The notes: generated from the letters alone by a model not told the origin. A stretch of DNA of 64,000 nucleotides from an uncultured Bacteroidales bacterium (GCA_949298955.1 CASFYQ010000004.1:1-64000), one strand, 5' to 3'; positions 27,216 through 36,609 are shown, counted from the stretch's first letter. Numbers and translations: made by a program.

Positions 27216-28442
27216 ATGAACGAATTGGATATAAACAACTCCCGGTTGCCCGATTTCATCGTTCCCGGGGCCGAGAAGAAAAAAGACGAGCCTATCAAGA
27301 TAAAGGTAGTAGGCGTAGGCGGTGGTGGAGGAAATGCCGTCGACTATATGTATCGTCAGGACATTCAGGGCGTGAGTCTGGCCCTGTGCAACACCGACCC
27401 CCAGGCCATGAGAGACTCGCTGGTCCCCATCAAGGTTGCCATCGGCGACGAAGGGGCCGGCGGCGAGCCCGAAGAGGGCAAGCGTCTGGCCGAGGAGTAT
27501 GAGCAGAAAGACGGACGCATCTCGGCCCTCTTTGAGGACGAGACCCGCATGGTCTTTATCACTGCCGGTATGGGTGGTGGTACCGGTACAGGTGCCGGGC
27601 CGGTGGTCGCTCGTATCGCCAAAGAGAAAGGCATGCTCACGGTGGGTATCGTCACCATTCCTTTCCTTTTCGAGGGGGAACCTAAGATTTTGCAGGCCTT
27701 TGCCGGTGTCGAGGAGATGCGCAAGCATGTCGATGCCTTGCTGGTAATCAACAACGAGCGGCTGTGTAAGATTTACCCTGATCTCTCGTGGACCAATGCC
27801 TTCTCCAAGGCCGATGATGCCTTGGCCAACGCAGCCCGAAGCATTGCCGAGCTGGTGTCGAAGAACGGTAAGATAAATCTCGACTTTGCCGACGTGCGCA
27901 CCACCCTCAAAAACGGAGGTGCCGCCGTTATCAGTACCGGCGAGGGCGAGGGCGAGCATCGCATGAGCAAAGCCATACAGAATGCTCTCATCTCGCCGTT
28001 GCTCAAAGAGAGCGATATCTACGACTCGGAGCGAGTGTTGTTCAATCTCTATTTCTCGCCCGAGGAGTCGGACGAGCTGCGCATCGAAGAGTCGAAAGAG
28101 TTGAGTGCCTTTATGACTCGTTTCAAAAAGCGGGTGAAGGTTATTTGGGGATACACCCACGACCCCTCGTTGGGCAAGAAAGTGAAGATTACAATCCTGG
28201 CCACCGGTTTTGAGGTGTCCGACCTCACTTTCAAGGGTGAGTATGGCGGCGATGCCGACGAACACATTGCTCAGTCGCAGTATATCGTGCTGCGCCCCGA
28301 CCAGCTCGACAACAGTGTGCTAATCGAGAAACTCGAGAAGGCACCGGCTTATGACCGTCCCAAAGATTTTCGCGACAATTTCGACGGAGGCGAAAAATAC
28401 AAAGAGGAGAGCGGGAGCGGCCATCGCACCATAAAATTTTGA
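27216..28442 (+). CDS. ftsZ: Cell division tubulin homologue FtsZ
   Basis: The GTPase forming the Z ring. The G-box GMGGGTGTGAGP lies near residue 115, the T7-loop-like region LDFADVRTTLKNGG near 230, and the N-terminal VGVGGGGGNAVDYM near 32. Length 408. The C-terminal tail is short and ends HRTIKF; I do not see the usual conserved C-terminal peptide of the DIPxFLR type used to bind FtsA/ZipA. It may therefore contact FtsA by a divergent peptide. It is the last gene of the dcw cluster, with the YqeY-like gene beginning 26 bases further on. Confidence 0.96.
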   Translation: MNELDINNSRLPDFIVPGAEKKKDEPIKIKVVGVGGGGGNAVDYMYRQDIQGVSLALCNTDPQAMRDSLVPIKVAIGDEGAGGEPEEGKRLAEEYEQKDGRISALFEDETRMVFITAGMGGGTGTGAGPVVARIAKEKGMLTVGIVTIPFLFEGEPKILQAFAGVEEMRKHVDALLVINNERLCKIYPDLSWTNAFSKADDALANAARSIAELVSKNGKINLDFADVRTTLKNGGAAVISTGEGEGEHRMSKAIQNALISPLLKESDIYDSERVLFNLYFSPEESDELRIEESKELSAFMTRFKKRVKVIWGYTHDPSLGKKVKITILATGFEVSDLTFKGEYGGDADEHIAQSQYIVLRPDQLDNSVLIEKLEKAPAYDRPKDFRDNFDGGEKYKEESGSGHRTIKF

Positions 28443-28468
28443 CAGAAATTTGTAAAACAATATATATT

Positions 28469-28918
28469 ATGAATTTATTCGATCAGGTCAGCAGCGACAT
28501 CAAAAACGCCATGCTGGCAAAAGACAAGGTAAGACTCGAAGCCCTGCGGGGTGTCAAGAAAGAGTTTCTCGAAGCAAAAACCGCCAAGGGAGCCGACGGC
28601 GAACTGTCGGACGAAACGGCGATGAAAATATTGGTCAAGATGGTGAAGCAACGCAAGGAGAGTGCCCAAATCTATACCGAGCAGAACCGTCCCGATTTGG
28701 CCGAATCAGAGTTGGCCGAGGCCGCTGTCATCGAGGCCTATCTGCCCAAGCAGATGACCGACGAAGAACTCACCGAGGCCCTCAAAGCCATTATCGCCCA
28801 AGTGGGAGCCACTACGCCCCAGGAGATGGGCAAGGTGATGGGTGTCGCCACCAAACAGCTGGCCGGACGTGCCGATGGGCGTGCCATCTCGACCAAAGTA
28901 AAAGAACTGTTGTCTTAA
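28469..28918 (+). CDS. GatB/YqeY domain protein
   Basis: A 149-residue helical protein with the YqeY features: N-terminal DIKNAMLAKDKVRLEALR and a C-terminal GatB tail-like domain (GKVMGVATKQLAGRADGRAIS). In GatB this domain binds tRNA; for stand-alone YqeY proteins the role is not settled. The ATG of MNLFDQ was chosen, since the in-frame upstream start would sit at the ftsZ stop. It probably shares the dcw transcript or has a weak promoter in the 26-base gap. Confidence 0.88.
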   Translation: MNLFDQVSSDIKNAMLAKDKVRLEALRGVKKEFLEAKTAKGADGELSDETAMKILVKMVKQRKESAQIYTEQNRPDLAESELAEAAVIEAYLPKQMTDEELTEALKAIIAQVGATTPQEMGKVMGVATKQLAGRADGRAISTKVKELLS

Positions 28919-28948
28919 ACGAGAATACAATATACGAACTTTTAGACT

Positions 28949-30220
28949 ATGCTTACACTTAGCGTTATTAAAGAGAATCCCGAAGAGGTGATACGCCGGT
29001 TGGCTATTAAGCATTTCGACGGGAGAGAGGCTATTAACCGGGTACTCGAACTGGATAAAATCCGTCGCGCTTCGCAAGCCGAACTCGATGGCAAACTGGC
29101 CGAACTGAAAGGATTGGCCGCCCGGACCGGGCAGCTCATGAAAGTCGGTAAGAAAGAGGAAGCCGAGGCCGTGAAAGCCCAGACGGCTGCCATCAAGGAG
29201 TCGAACAAAGCTCTCGAAGAGTCGATGGTATCGGCCGAAAAAGAGATTACCGATATTCTGCTCACAGTCCCCAACCTGCCATATGCCGGTGTGCCCGAGG
29301 GACGTACCGCCGAAGATAACATCGTCGAAAAAGAGGGCGGAGTGATTCCCGACCTTCCTGCCGATGCGCTGCCTCACTGGGAGCTGGCCAAGAAATACGA
29401 CCTTATCGATTTCGAGTTGGGCGTGAAAATTACCGGGGCCGGTTTTCCCGTCTATAAAGGGAAAGGCGCCCGTTTGCAACGTGCCTTGATTTCGTTCTTT
29501 CTCGATGCCGCCCGCGAGGCCGGCTACTTGGAGATACAGCCTCCCTATGTTGTCAATGCCGCTTCGGGGTATGGCACAGGCCAGTTGCCCGATAAAGAGG
29601 GGCAGATGTATCACTGTAACGAAGACGACCTCTATCTGATTCCTACTGCCGAGGTGCCGGTGACTAATCTCTATCGCGACGTGATTTTCAACGAGAGCGA
29701 TTTGCCCATCAAGAATACTGCCTACTCGGCTTGCTTCCGTCGCGAAGCCGGCTCCTACGGCAAAGATGTGCGTGGCTTGAACCGCCTGCACCAGTTCGAT
29801 AAGGTGGAAATCGTGCAAATACAACACCCCGACCACTCTTACGAGGCTCTCGAAGAGATGAAAGACCATGTGCAAAGTCTGGTAGAACGCCTCGAATTGC
29901 CTTGGCATATCTTGCGCTTGTGCGGCGGTGACATGAGCTTCACCTCGGCAATCACTTTCGATTTCGAGGTATTCTCGGCAGCCCAAAAACGTTGGCTCGA
30001 AGTCAGTTCGGTATCCAATTTCGAGAGCTACCAGGCCAACCGGTTGAAATGCCGTTATCGTGGAGCCGACAAGAAGACCCACTTGTGCCATACCCTCAAT
30101 GGTAGCGCACTGGCATTGCCCCGCATTATGGCTGCCTTGCTCGAGAACAACCAGACCCCCGAGGGTATCAAGATTCCCCAAGTGCTGGTTCCCTACTGTG
30201 GCTTCGACATCATCGATTAA
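28949..30220 (+). CDS. serS: Seryl-tRNA synthetase
   Basis: A class II synthetase charging tRNA-Ser. It has the N-terminal antiparallel coiled-coil tRNA-binding arm (about residues 25-105, rich in K, E and A) and the class II core with motif 2 (SACFRREAGSYGKDVRGLNRLHQF near residue 260). Motif 3 (LNGSALALPRIMAALLENNQ) is near residue 378. Length 423, full. The window also carries one of its substrates, tRNA-Ser(UGA), about 14 kb downstream. A hairpin terminator follows the gene. Confidence 0.97.
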   Translation: MLTLSVIKENPEEVIRRLAIKHFDGREAINRVLELDKIRRASQAELDGKLAELKGLAARTGQLMKVGKKEEAEAVKAQTAAIKESNKALEESMVSAEKEITDILLTVPNLPYAGVPEGRTAEDNIVEKEGGVIPDLPADALPHWELAKKYDLIDFELGVKITGAGFPVYKGKGARLQRALISFFLDAAREAGYLEIQPPYVVNAASGYGTGQLPDKEGQMYHCNEDDLYLIPTAEVPVTNLYRDVIFNESDLPIKNTAYSACFRREAGSYGKDVRGLNRLHQFDKVEIVQIQHPDHSYEALEEMKDHVQSLVERLELPWHILRLCGGDMSFTSAITFDFEVFSAAQKRWLEVSSVSNFESYQANRLKCRYRGADKKTHLCHTLNGSALALPRIMAALLENNQTPEGIKIPQVLVPYCGFDIID

Positions 30221-30250
30221 TCGTCGCGGCCTCAGTGCCGGGCTGAATAT

Positions 30251-30290
30251 AAACAACAGAGGCTGCCCTTCACGACAGCCTCTGTTGTTT
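30251..30290. terminator. Bidirectional terminator between serS and the RNase HI gene
   Basis: A 15-bp perfect stem (30251-30265 with 30276-30290) and a 10-base loop. The stem ends in AAAC/GTTT, giving short U-runs in both directions, between two convergent genes. Confidence 0.85.
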
Positions 30291-30308
30291 TATTGGGATA
30301 AGGTCGAC

Positions 30309-30950
30309 TTATTTGCGGCCGAAATCGGCGGGGATTTCACCCCACTGTTCGGTCTCCCACTTGATGATGGGATTGGTGTAGGTGTGGGTTTGTAACCAGC
30401 GTTCGGCCCGGGCGATGAGGTTGAAGATGGGGGCGTTGGCGGCGTTGGGAGCCAGTTTGGTTTTACATTTCTTTTGCCGCACCCAGGCAATGGCGTTGCG
30501 GCTGTCGGAGTAGATGGGCATATCGGAGCCTCGTTGTTGCAGATAGGCCAGCCCGTGTACGAGAGCCAGAAACTCGCCAATGTTGTTGGTGCCCTGTTGC
30601 ATGGGGCCTACATGGAACAACTCGATTCCCGATTTTGTGTCGACTCCGCGGTATTCCATCGTGCCGGGGTTTCCGCTGCAAGCGGCGTCGACCGCCAGGC
30701 TGTCGGCAATTACCTCCGGGGGCAAGGTGGGCTCCGATGTTTTGTTGCGCATAAATTCACCTATCTTGTGCAAGACATCGAAATAATCGTCGGGGGCATT
30801 GCGAAAGGCCTCGGTAGCCTCTTCGAGGCTGTCGAAGCTCTTGTATTTGGCCCCTTTGAAATTTTCGACCTGCTCTTTGCACTCTTCCCATGAGTTGAAG
30901 ATGCCTCGGGCTCGGCCTTCCCACACGACATAATATTTGTATTTGGACAT
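30309..30950 (-). CDS. rnhA: Ribonuclease HI with N-terminal viroplasmin-like domain
   Basis: The enzyme degrades RNA in RNA:DNA hybrids. Residues 1-45 (YYVVWEGRARGIFNSWEEC and the following KYKSFDSLEEA) are the caulimovirus viroplasmin-like hybrid-binding domain seen in eukaryotic RNase H1 and many Bacteroidetes. The catalytic domain supplies the acidic residues in SLAVDAACSGNPG, NNIGEFLALVHG, IYSDSRNAI and a final IPADFG aspartate. Length 213 residues. The ATG of MSKYKYY was chosen; a longer frame upstream runs through the promoter and is not conserved. Confidence 0.93.
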   Translation of the reverse strand: MSKYKYYVVWEGRARGIFNSWEECKEQVENFKGAKYKSFDSLEEATEAFRNAPDDYFDVLHKIGEFMRNKTSEPTLPPEVIADSLAVDAACSGNPGTMEYRGVDTKSGIELFHVGPMQQGTNNIGEFLALVHGLAYLQQRGSDMPIYSDSRNAIAWVRQKKCKTKLAPNAANAPIFNLIARAERWLQTHTYTNPIIKWETEQWGEIPADFGRK

Positions 30951-30978
30951 AATTGAGTGTTCCGTTTGGTTGTGGGTA

Positions 30979-31006
30979 CAAAAATACGAAAATTGTTGTA
31001 TCTTTA
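30979..31006. promoter_or_regulatory. Divergent promoters of rnhA (-) and the lipoprotein gene (+)
   Basis: CAAAAATA at 30979-30986 is TATTTTTG on the minus strand, upstream of rnhA. TATCTTTA at 30999-31006 is a near-match on the plus strand, about 95 bases before the lipoprotein start. Confidence 0.45.
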
Positions 31007-31101
31007 CACGGCTTAGCCCGGATAAGAGCCGGTCTGTTGCTCGCAATCTTGTGGGCAAGGTAGTGTTTGGCCTCCGGGAAAAATGTAAAAACGGCAGAGC
31101 G

Positions 31102-31785
31102 ATGATGAAGAAAATTGTAAGGTATGGCATTTTGTCGGTTCTTGTATGGGGACTCGTAGCTTGCGCTCCCGGGAAAAACGACCGGGAGGAGAGCGAGCGG
31201 TTGTATGACGAAGCGGTAGCGTTGCTCGCCGGCGACGGCGCTTCGATAGTCGACTGTCTGGCTGCCCAAGGACTGCTGGAACAGGCGATTAAGGCCGACG
31301 ACGAGAATATCGATGTCTATTTCGGGAAAGTGCTGAACGAGCTGAATCTGTGGCGCCCCGACAGTGCCTACCACACCGCAACACTCGCCATCGAGAAAAT
31401 CGGCCCCCACGGGAAGAACCATTTGAAGGCCTATTTCTATACGGTGAAGGGATTCATCGCATATGATCGGGGCGACGAGGCTGATGCCCGTGTGCAGCTC
31501 GCGTCGGCCTTGACTCTTTATGAAGAGTATTTGAAAGAAGATCCCACCAATCTGGACTATTTGCTCAACAAGTCGGTGTTGCTGTCGGGGCTTGAAGGTC
31601 GGGAGCAGGCTCTTGAATTTATCGAAAGTTTACCGTTGAAAGAAGACGATAAGCAGTTGCTGGCCGGGAGTTTGGCCAATTTTGATTTCAAACAGTTCGG
31701 GATTACCTGGCGGGCGAAGCATGAGGCGCTCGTAGCTGCCGGGCAGGTGGTTGCCGACACCTTGTCTAATACCGCACAACCATGA
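31102..31785 (+). CDS. Lipoprotein with TPR-like helical body
   Basis: A signal peptide ends in a lipobox LVAC, giving lipidation at about residue 22 (GLVACAPGKND). The mature about 205-residue part is helical, with pairs such as YDEAVALLAG, GLLEQAIKADDENIDVYFGKVL and AYFYTVKGFIAYDRGDEADARVQLASAL. It looks like three or more TPR units that would act as an envelope scaffold. The precise role is unknown. The stop overlaps the aroK start by four bases (ATGA), so the two are translationally coupled even though no shared function is obvious. Confidence 0.8.
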   Translation: MMKKIVRYGILSVLVWGLVACAPGKNDREESERLYDEAVALLAGDGASIVDCLAAQGLLEQAIKADDENIDVYFGKVLNELNLWRPDSAYHTATLAIEKIGPHGKNHLKAYFYTVKGFIAYDRGDEADARVQLASALTLYEEYLKEDPTNLDYLLNKSVLLSGLEGREQALEFIESLPLKEDDKQLLAGSLANFDFKQFGITWRAKHEALVAAGQVVADTLSNTAQP

Positions 31786-32333
31786 AACCGGTTTTTTTAG
31801 TGGGATATATGGCTGCCGGCAAAACCACGTTGGGGCGACGGGCGGCTCAACTCCTGCAAGTAGAGTTTATCGACCTCGATGCCTATATCGAGTCGAGGTA
31901 TCGCAAGCGGGTTGCCGATCTTTTTGCCGAGCGGGGCGAGGCCGGATTTCGCGACATCGAGCGGCGCATGCTGCACGAGGTGGCCGAGTTTGACAACGTG
32001 CTGGTGGCTACCGGCGGGGGCACTCCCTGCTTCTTCGACAACATGGAGTATATGCGCAGCCGGGGCATTACGGTCTATCTGTCGGCTTCGGTTCCCACGT
32101 TGTGCCGACGGCTGTCGCGGGCCCGGGTCAAACGTCCGTTGGTAGCCGGTAAGACGGCCGAGGAGTTGACCGACTGCGTTACCCGGATGCTCGAGCTGCG
32201 CGAGCCCTATTACCGTCGGGCCGACTATACGTTCGATGCCGAGCAGTACGAGTCGACCCGGTCGGTCGATGAGGCGGTGCAAAACCTGTCCCGACTCATG
32301 CAGAAATCGGCCGGAGAGCTCCCGTCTGAATAA
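31782..32333 (+). CDS. aroK: Shikimate kinase
   Basis: Phosphorylates shikimate with ATP in the chorismate pathway. Walker A is GYMAAGKTTLG near residues 8-18, the shikimate-binding DLDAYIE aspartates lie near 31-37, and the RDIERRMLHEV and ATGGGTPCF segments carry the substrate arginines and glycines. The lid contains RVKRPL. Length 183 residues, normal. It overlaps the preceding lipoprotein gene by 4 bases. Confidence 0.95.
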   Translation: MKPVFLVGYMAAGKTTLGRRAAQLLQVEFIDLDAYIESRYRKRVADLFAERGEAGFRDIERRMLHEVAEFDNVLVATGGGTPCFFDNMEYMRSRGITVYLSASVPTLCRRLSRARVKRPLVAGKTAEELTDCVTRMLELREPYYRRADYTFDAEQYESTRSVDEAVQNLSRLMQKSAGELPSE

Positions 32334-32409
32334 ATATTCCGGGTCAACACGCTTTTTACCAAAGTATATTTGTATATTAGTATCGATAAATCTTAAAAGG
32401 AGAACACAT

Positions 32410-33606
32410 ATGGCGGGAGGTTTTGCTTGTCAGTCGAATGTGGGGATAGCCCTCCAAGAGCAACTGTTGGGGGTGATGCCGGGCAACCGTCGTTTGTCGA
32501 TAGGATTGCCGGCCGAGCACAATGGCGGTGAGAAACGTTTCCCCCTTACCCCCGAGGGTGTGGCATTGCTGACGCAGGCCGGTTTCTCGGTGAGTATCGA
32601 GCGAGGGGCGGGCGAAAGTATCAAATACAGCGATTTGCATTATACCGAGGCAGGAGCACAAGCCGTTGAGGCGGGCGAGGTGTTCGGGTGCGATGTGATT
32701 ATCAAGATTACCCCGTTGAACGAACAGGAGGCTGCTCTTGTTCGGCCGGGAGTTCTCCTGCTTACCCTGTTGCAGCCCCAGTATCAGTCGGCTTCGGTTA
32801 TCAAAATGCTGATGCAGAAAAAGGTGACGGCGGTGGCGATAGATCGGGTGGCCGACGAGCAGGGCCGATTTTTCTTTGCCGACATCTTGGACGAAATCGA
32901 TGGGCGGGCAGCCATTGTGCTGGCCTCGGAACTGCTGAGCAATCGCAGCGGTGGCAAAGGTGTGCTGTTGGGAGGTGTGCCAGGCGTGGCTGCTGCCGAG
33001 GTGCTGATTATAGGTGGAGGGCTGGCCGGTCGTGCCGCAGCTCGCGCGGCTTGCGGGTTAGGCGCATTGGTGCGCGTTTTCGATAACGATTTCTATCGCC
33101 TGCGGGCTACCCAGCTCGAGGTGAGTCCTTCGGCCTTTACCTCGAACATGCACCCCCATGTGTTGGAGAATGCCATGCGTTCGGCCGATGTGGTTATCGG
33201 CACCGAGGTGCCCGACCGGGGCCGATTGGGCATGAACTATATCGAAATGATGAAACGAGGAGCCTTGTTGTTCGACCTGCGTATGGACAAGGGGGGCTGT
33301 TTCGAAACGTCGAGTTGTAGCGAAGCCCCCTGCAATAAAGTGTATGAACAGTGCGGTGTGCTGCACTACTGCCTGTCGAGTGTGGGAAGTGCCGTGGCAC
33401 GCACGGCCTCGATGGCACTGAGCAACTTGTTGGTTCCCCTGTTGATGGCACTCAACGATGCTGCCATGATTTACGGGCATATCAAAAGCGACGATCGGCT
33501 GCGCAACGCCGTCTATCTGTTCGGCGGAAAGCTCACCCATAAGGAGTTGAGCATACGGCTGGGGTTACCTTGTTATGATATGGCTCTTTTCATGTCGATG
33601 TTTTGA
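32410..33606 (+). CDS. Alanine dehydrogenase / transhydrogenase-alpha-like NAD(P) oxidoreductase
   Basis: The AlaDh/PNT N-terminal domain (IGLPAEHNGGEKRFPLTPEGVALL, then SIERGAGESIKYSD) is followed by the NAD(P)-binding domain with the loop IIGGGLAGRAAARAA near residue 200. Alanine dehydrogenase interconverts L-alanine and pyruvate with NAD. The protein is 398 residues against about 370 for typical AlaDH, and the catalytic residues cannot be confirmed by eye, so a related activity is possible. No PntB or PntA-2 genes are adjacent, which argues against a proton-pumping transhydrogenase. The ATG after AGAACACAT was chosen; upstream frame overlaps aroK. Confidence 0.8.
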   Translation: MAGGFACQSNVGIALQEQLLGVMPGNRRLSIGLPAEHNGGEKRFPLTPEGVALLTQAGFSVSIERGAGESIKYSDLHYTEAGAQAVEAGEVFGCDVIIKITPLNEQEAALVRPGVLLLTLLQPQYQSASVIKMLMQKKVTAVAIDRVADEQGRFFFADILDEIDGRAAIVLASELLSNRSGGKGVLLGGVPGVAAAEVLIIGGGLAGRAAARAACGLGALVRVFDNDFYRLRATQLEVSPSAFTSNMHPHVLENAMRSADVVIGTEVPDRGRLGMNYIEMMKRGALLFDLRMDKGGCFETSSCSEAPCNKVYEQCGVLHYCLSSVGSAVARTASMALSNLLVPLLMALNDAAMIYGHIKSDDRLRNAVYLFGGKLTHKELSIRLGLPCYDMALFMSMF

Positions 33607-33672
33607 ATTTGATAGATGCAGAGTTGCTTACACTTTTCTATGAAAATATTTCAAATGCTTACAAAAAAACAG

Positions 33673-33680
33673 TATCTTTG
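33673..33680 (+). promoter_or_regulatory. -7 element of the korA-korB promoter
   Basis: TATCTTTG, an exact match to TAnnTTTG, 61 bases before korA in an AT-rich intergenic stretch. Confidence 0.55.
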
Positions 33681-33741
33681 TCAAAATCATTCTAATATAA
33701 AACCGAAAACGGCTCTGTTGAATTAAAAATGTAATGTAAAC

Positions 33742-35589
33742 ATGGCAGAAAAAACAAAAGTGAAAGTATTGGAAGACGTCGTAGTACGATTTTCTGGCGA
33801 TTCTGGCGATGGCATGCAGTTGGCCGGGAATATTTTTTCCAATGTTTCGGCAGGTGTCGGAGATGAAATTTCGACCTTCCCCGACTATCCGGCAGAGATT
33901 CGGGCTCCGCAAGGCACATTGGGCGGGGTCTCAGGATTTCAAGTTCATATAGGACGAGGGGTCCACACCCCGGGCGATTTGGCCGATGTGCTGGTAGCTA
34001 TGAATCCGGCAGCCTTGAAAACGAATGCTCGTTATGTAAAAAGAGGCGGAGTGGTTATCCTCGACTCGGACAGCTTCCGCGCCAGCGATTTGGAGAAGGC
34101 TGCTTTTAAGACCGACGACCCCATACAAGAGGCCGGACTTTCTCATGCACAAGTTGTCCCGGTGCCCATTACTCAGATGGTCAAGGATTCGTTGGCCGAT
34201 TCGGGGCTCGACAACAAGTCGGTTGTGCGTTGTAAAAACATGTTTGCACTGGGCCTTGTTTGCTGGCTCTTCGAACGGCCGCTCGAGCAGGCTCAACATT
34301 TGTTGAAGAACAAGTTTGCCAAGAAACCGGCTATCTACGAGGCCAACGCCAAGGTGATGCGCGACGGTTACAACTATGGCAACAATATACATGCGTCGGT
34401 ATCGACCTATCGCATAGAGTCGGCGCAGGTGCGTCCCGGCATCTATACCGATGTGAACGGTAACACCGCTACGGCGTGGGGCTTGATTGCCGCCTCCGAA
34501 AAATCGGGACTGCCGCTCTTCCTGGGCAGTTACCCCATCACCCCCGCTACCGATATTCTGCATGAGCTGGCCAAACGTAAAGACTTGGGTGTGAAAGCCA
34601 TTCAGGTCGAGGACGAAATCGCCGGCGTCTGCACAGCTATCGGAGCTTCGTTTGCCGGGAATCTGGCTGTAACCTCGACCTCGGGTCCCGGGTTGGCTTT
34701 GAAAAGCGAGGGCATCGGTTTGGCCGTGATGTCGGAGCTTCCGCTCGTGGTTATCGACGTACAACGTGGCGGCCCTTCGACGGGTCTGCCTACCAAGACC
34801 GAGCAGACCGACCTGCTGCAAGCCCTCTATGGGCGCAACGGTGAGAGCCCCGTGGTGGTAGTGGCTGCATCGACTCCGACCAACTGTTTCGATATGGCCT
34901 TTCAGGCAGCCAAGATTGCCTTGGAACACATGACGCCCGTCATTTTGCTTACCGATGGATTCATCGGGAATGGTTCTTCGGCTTGGCGTATCCCCGACAT
35001 GGACGAGTATCCCGAGATAAAACCCAACTATGTGAAACCCGAGCAGTTGGGCGCTTGGAAACCCTATGACCGCGACGAGCGTTCGGTGCGTTTCTGGGCC
35101 AAACCGGGCACCGAGGGATTCATGCACCGCTTGGGGGGATTGGAGAAAGACTGGAAAACCAGTGCCATTTCTACCGACCCGGCCAACCACGAGAAGATGG
35201 TGCGGGCTCGTCAGCAAAAGGTCGACAACATTGCCCGAGACCTGCCGCTGCTCAACGTGCAGGGTAACCCCGATGCCGAGTTGCTGATTGTGGGCTGGGG
35301 GGGTACCTATGGTCATCTCTATTCGGCAGTCGAAGCCCTGAATGCCGCCGGCAAACCGGTAGCTTTTGTCCATTTCAATTATATCAATCCTCTGCCTGCA
35401 AATACCGAGGAGATTCTTCGCCGGTACAATCGGGTGGTTGTGTGTGAACTGAACAACGGGCAGTTTGCCTCGTATCTCTCGGGCAAAATTCCCGGCAAGA
35501 CCTTCTTGCGATACAACAAGGTGCAGGCACAGCCCTTTATGGTGAGTGAATTGGTTGAGCATTTTACAAAGCTTTTGGAGGAGGAATAA
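33742..35589 (+). CDS. korA: 2-oxoacid:ferredoxin oxidoreductase, fused gamma-alpha subunit
   Basis: This subunit, with the beta subunit downstream, oxidatively decarboxylates a 2-oxoacid to an acyl-CoA while reducing ferredoxin. In anaerobes the usual substrate of this form is 2-oxoglutarate. The first about 190 residues are the gamma domain (FSGDSGDGMQLAGNIFS, near residue 14). The alpha pyrimidine-binding domain follows (SYPITPATDILHEL, TSTSGPGLALKSEG). The 615-residue fused length is the common Bacteroidetes form. korB begins 3 bases later. The substrate assignment to 2-oxoglutarate rather than a branched-chain oxoacid is family-based inference. Confidence 0.9.
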   Translation: MAEKTKVKVLEDVVVRFSGDSGDGMQLAGNIFSNVSAGVGDEISTFPDYPAEIRAPQGTLGGVSGFQVHIGRGVHTPGDLADVLVAMNPAALKTNARYVKRGGVVILDSDSFRASDLEKAAFKTDDPIQEAGLSHAQVVPVPITQMVKDSLADSGLDNKSVVRCKNMFALGLVCWLFERPLEQAQHLLKNKFAKKPAIYEANAKVMRDGYNYGNNIHASVSTYRIESAQVRPGIYTDVNGNTATAWGLIAASEKSGLPLFLGSYPITPATDILHELAKRKDLGVKAIQVEDEIAGVCTAIGASFAGNLAVTSTSGPGLALKSEGIGLAVMSELPLVVIDVQRGGPSTGLPTKTEQTDLLQALYGRNGESPVVVVAASTPTNCFDMAFQAAKIALEHMTPVILLTDGFIGNGSSAWRIPDMDEYPEIKPNYVKPEQLGAWKPYDRDERSVRFWAKPGTEGFMHRLGGLEKDWKTSAISTDPANHEKMVRARQQKVDNIARDLPLLNVQGNPDAELLIVGWGGTYGHLYSAVEALNAAGKPVAFVHFNYINPLPANTEEILRRYNRVVVCELNNGQFASYLSGKIPGKTFLRYNKVQAQPFMVSELVEHFTKLLEEE

Positions 35590-35592
35590 GAC

Positions 35593-36609
35593 ATGGAAGA
35601 ACAAAAGGAATATACGGCAAAAGATTATAAGAGCGATCAATATGTGCGCTGGTGTCCCGGTTGTGGAGACCATTCGATTGTAAATGTGTTGCAGAAAGCC
35701 ATGGCTACTTTGGGCATACCGCCGCATAAAACTGTGGTAATCTCGGGTATCGGTTGCTCGTCGCGCTTGCCCTATTACATGAATACCTATGGGTTCCACA
35801 CCATTCACGGGCGTGCCGCTGCCGTGGCTACCGGCGTGAAAACGGCCAATCCCGACCTGACCGTATGGCAAATCTCGGGCGATGGCGACTGTCTGGCTAT
35901 CGGGGGTAACCACTTTATCCACTCGGTTCGCCGTAATATCGATATCAACGTGGTATTGATGAACAACAAGATATACGGCCTCACTAAGGGGCAATATTCG
36001 CCTACGAGCGATCGCGGCTTCGTGACCAAGTCGTCGCCTTACGGAACCGTGGAAGACCCCTTTATCCCTGCCGAGCTCGTATTCGGAGCCCGCGGTACTT
36101 TTTTTGCCCGTTCACTCGACGTGGAACTGTCGGTTTCGCAAGAGGTGCTGGTCGAAGCTGCCCGCCACAAGGGTACCTCGGTGGTAGAGTTGCTGCAAAA
36201 CTGTGTTATCTTCAACAACAATATACACAGCTATGTGGCCGATAAGGAGTTTCGGGCCGACCGCACCATTCACCTGCGCCATGGCGAAAAAATGATTTTC
36301 GGCAAGGACAACAACCGGGGGCTTGTGCTCGATGGCTACAAACTCAAAGCCGTGACCATTGGCGAGAACGGGGTGACGCTCGACGACATTCTGGTGCACG
36401 ATGCCAAGTCGCCCGACAATTTCCTGCATCAAAGCCTGGCCATGATGGACGGCCACGACCTGCCGCTGGCTATCGGGGTGATACGTAACGTCGATGCACC
36501 GGCCTACGACCAGGAGGTAGCCCGTCAGGTAAAGGAGGTAACGGCCAAGGTTCCTTACCATTCGCTGCGCGAATTTCTGTTGAATGGAGAGACTTGGGAG
36601 GTAAAATAA
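35593..36609 (+). CDS. korB: 2-oxoacid:ferredoxin oxidoreductase beta subunit
   Basis: The thiamine diphosphate-binding subunit. It contains WCPGCGDHSI near residue 17, IGCSSRLPYYMNTYGFHTIHGRA near 52, and the TPP motif GDGDCLAIGGNHFIHSVRRN with INVVLMNNKIYGLTKGQ (GDG to NN spacing about 30). Length 338 residues. It is expressed with korA from the upstream promoter, and a hairpin terminator lies 28 bases past its stop. No separate ferredoxin-like delta subunit is nearby. Confidence 0.92.
   Translation: MEEQKEYTAKDYKSDQYVRWCPGCGDHSIVNVLQKAMATLGIPPHKTVVISGIGCSSRLPYYMNTYGFHTIHGRAAAVATGVKTANPDLTVWQISGDGDCLAIGGNHFIHSVRRNIDINVVLMNNKIYGLTKGQYSPTSDRGFVTKSSPYGTVEDPFIPAELVFGARGTFFARSLDVELSVSQEVLVEAARHKGTSVVELLQNCVIFNNNIHSYVADKEFRADRTIHLRHGEKMIFGKDNNRGLVLDGYKLKAVTIGENGVTLDDILVHDAKSPDNFLHQSLAMMDGHDLPLAIGVIRNVDAPAYDQEVARQVKEVTAKVPYHSLREFLLNGETWEVK

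Noticed and set aside
25674..28265. 863-codon open frame antisense to ftsQ, ftsA and ftsZ
   Set aside because: It is the mirror of codon bias in the GC-rich sense genes. The translation has no recognisable domain and covers several essential genes.
33931..35994. 687-codon open frame antisense to korA-korB
   Set aside because: The sense strand has full gamma, alpha and beta subunit motifs; the antisense product is low-complexity without domains.
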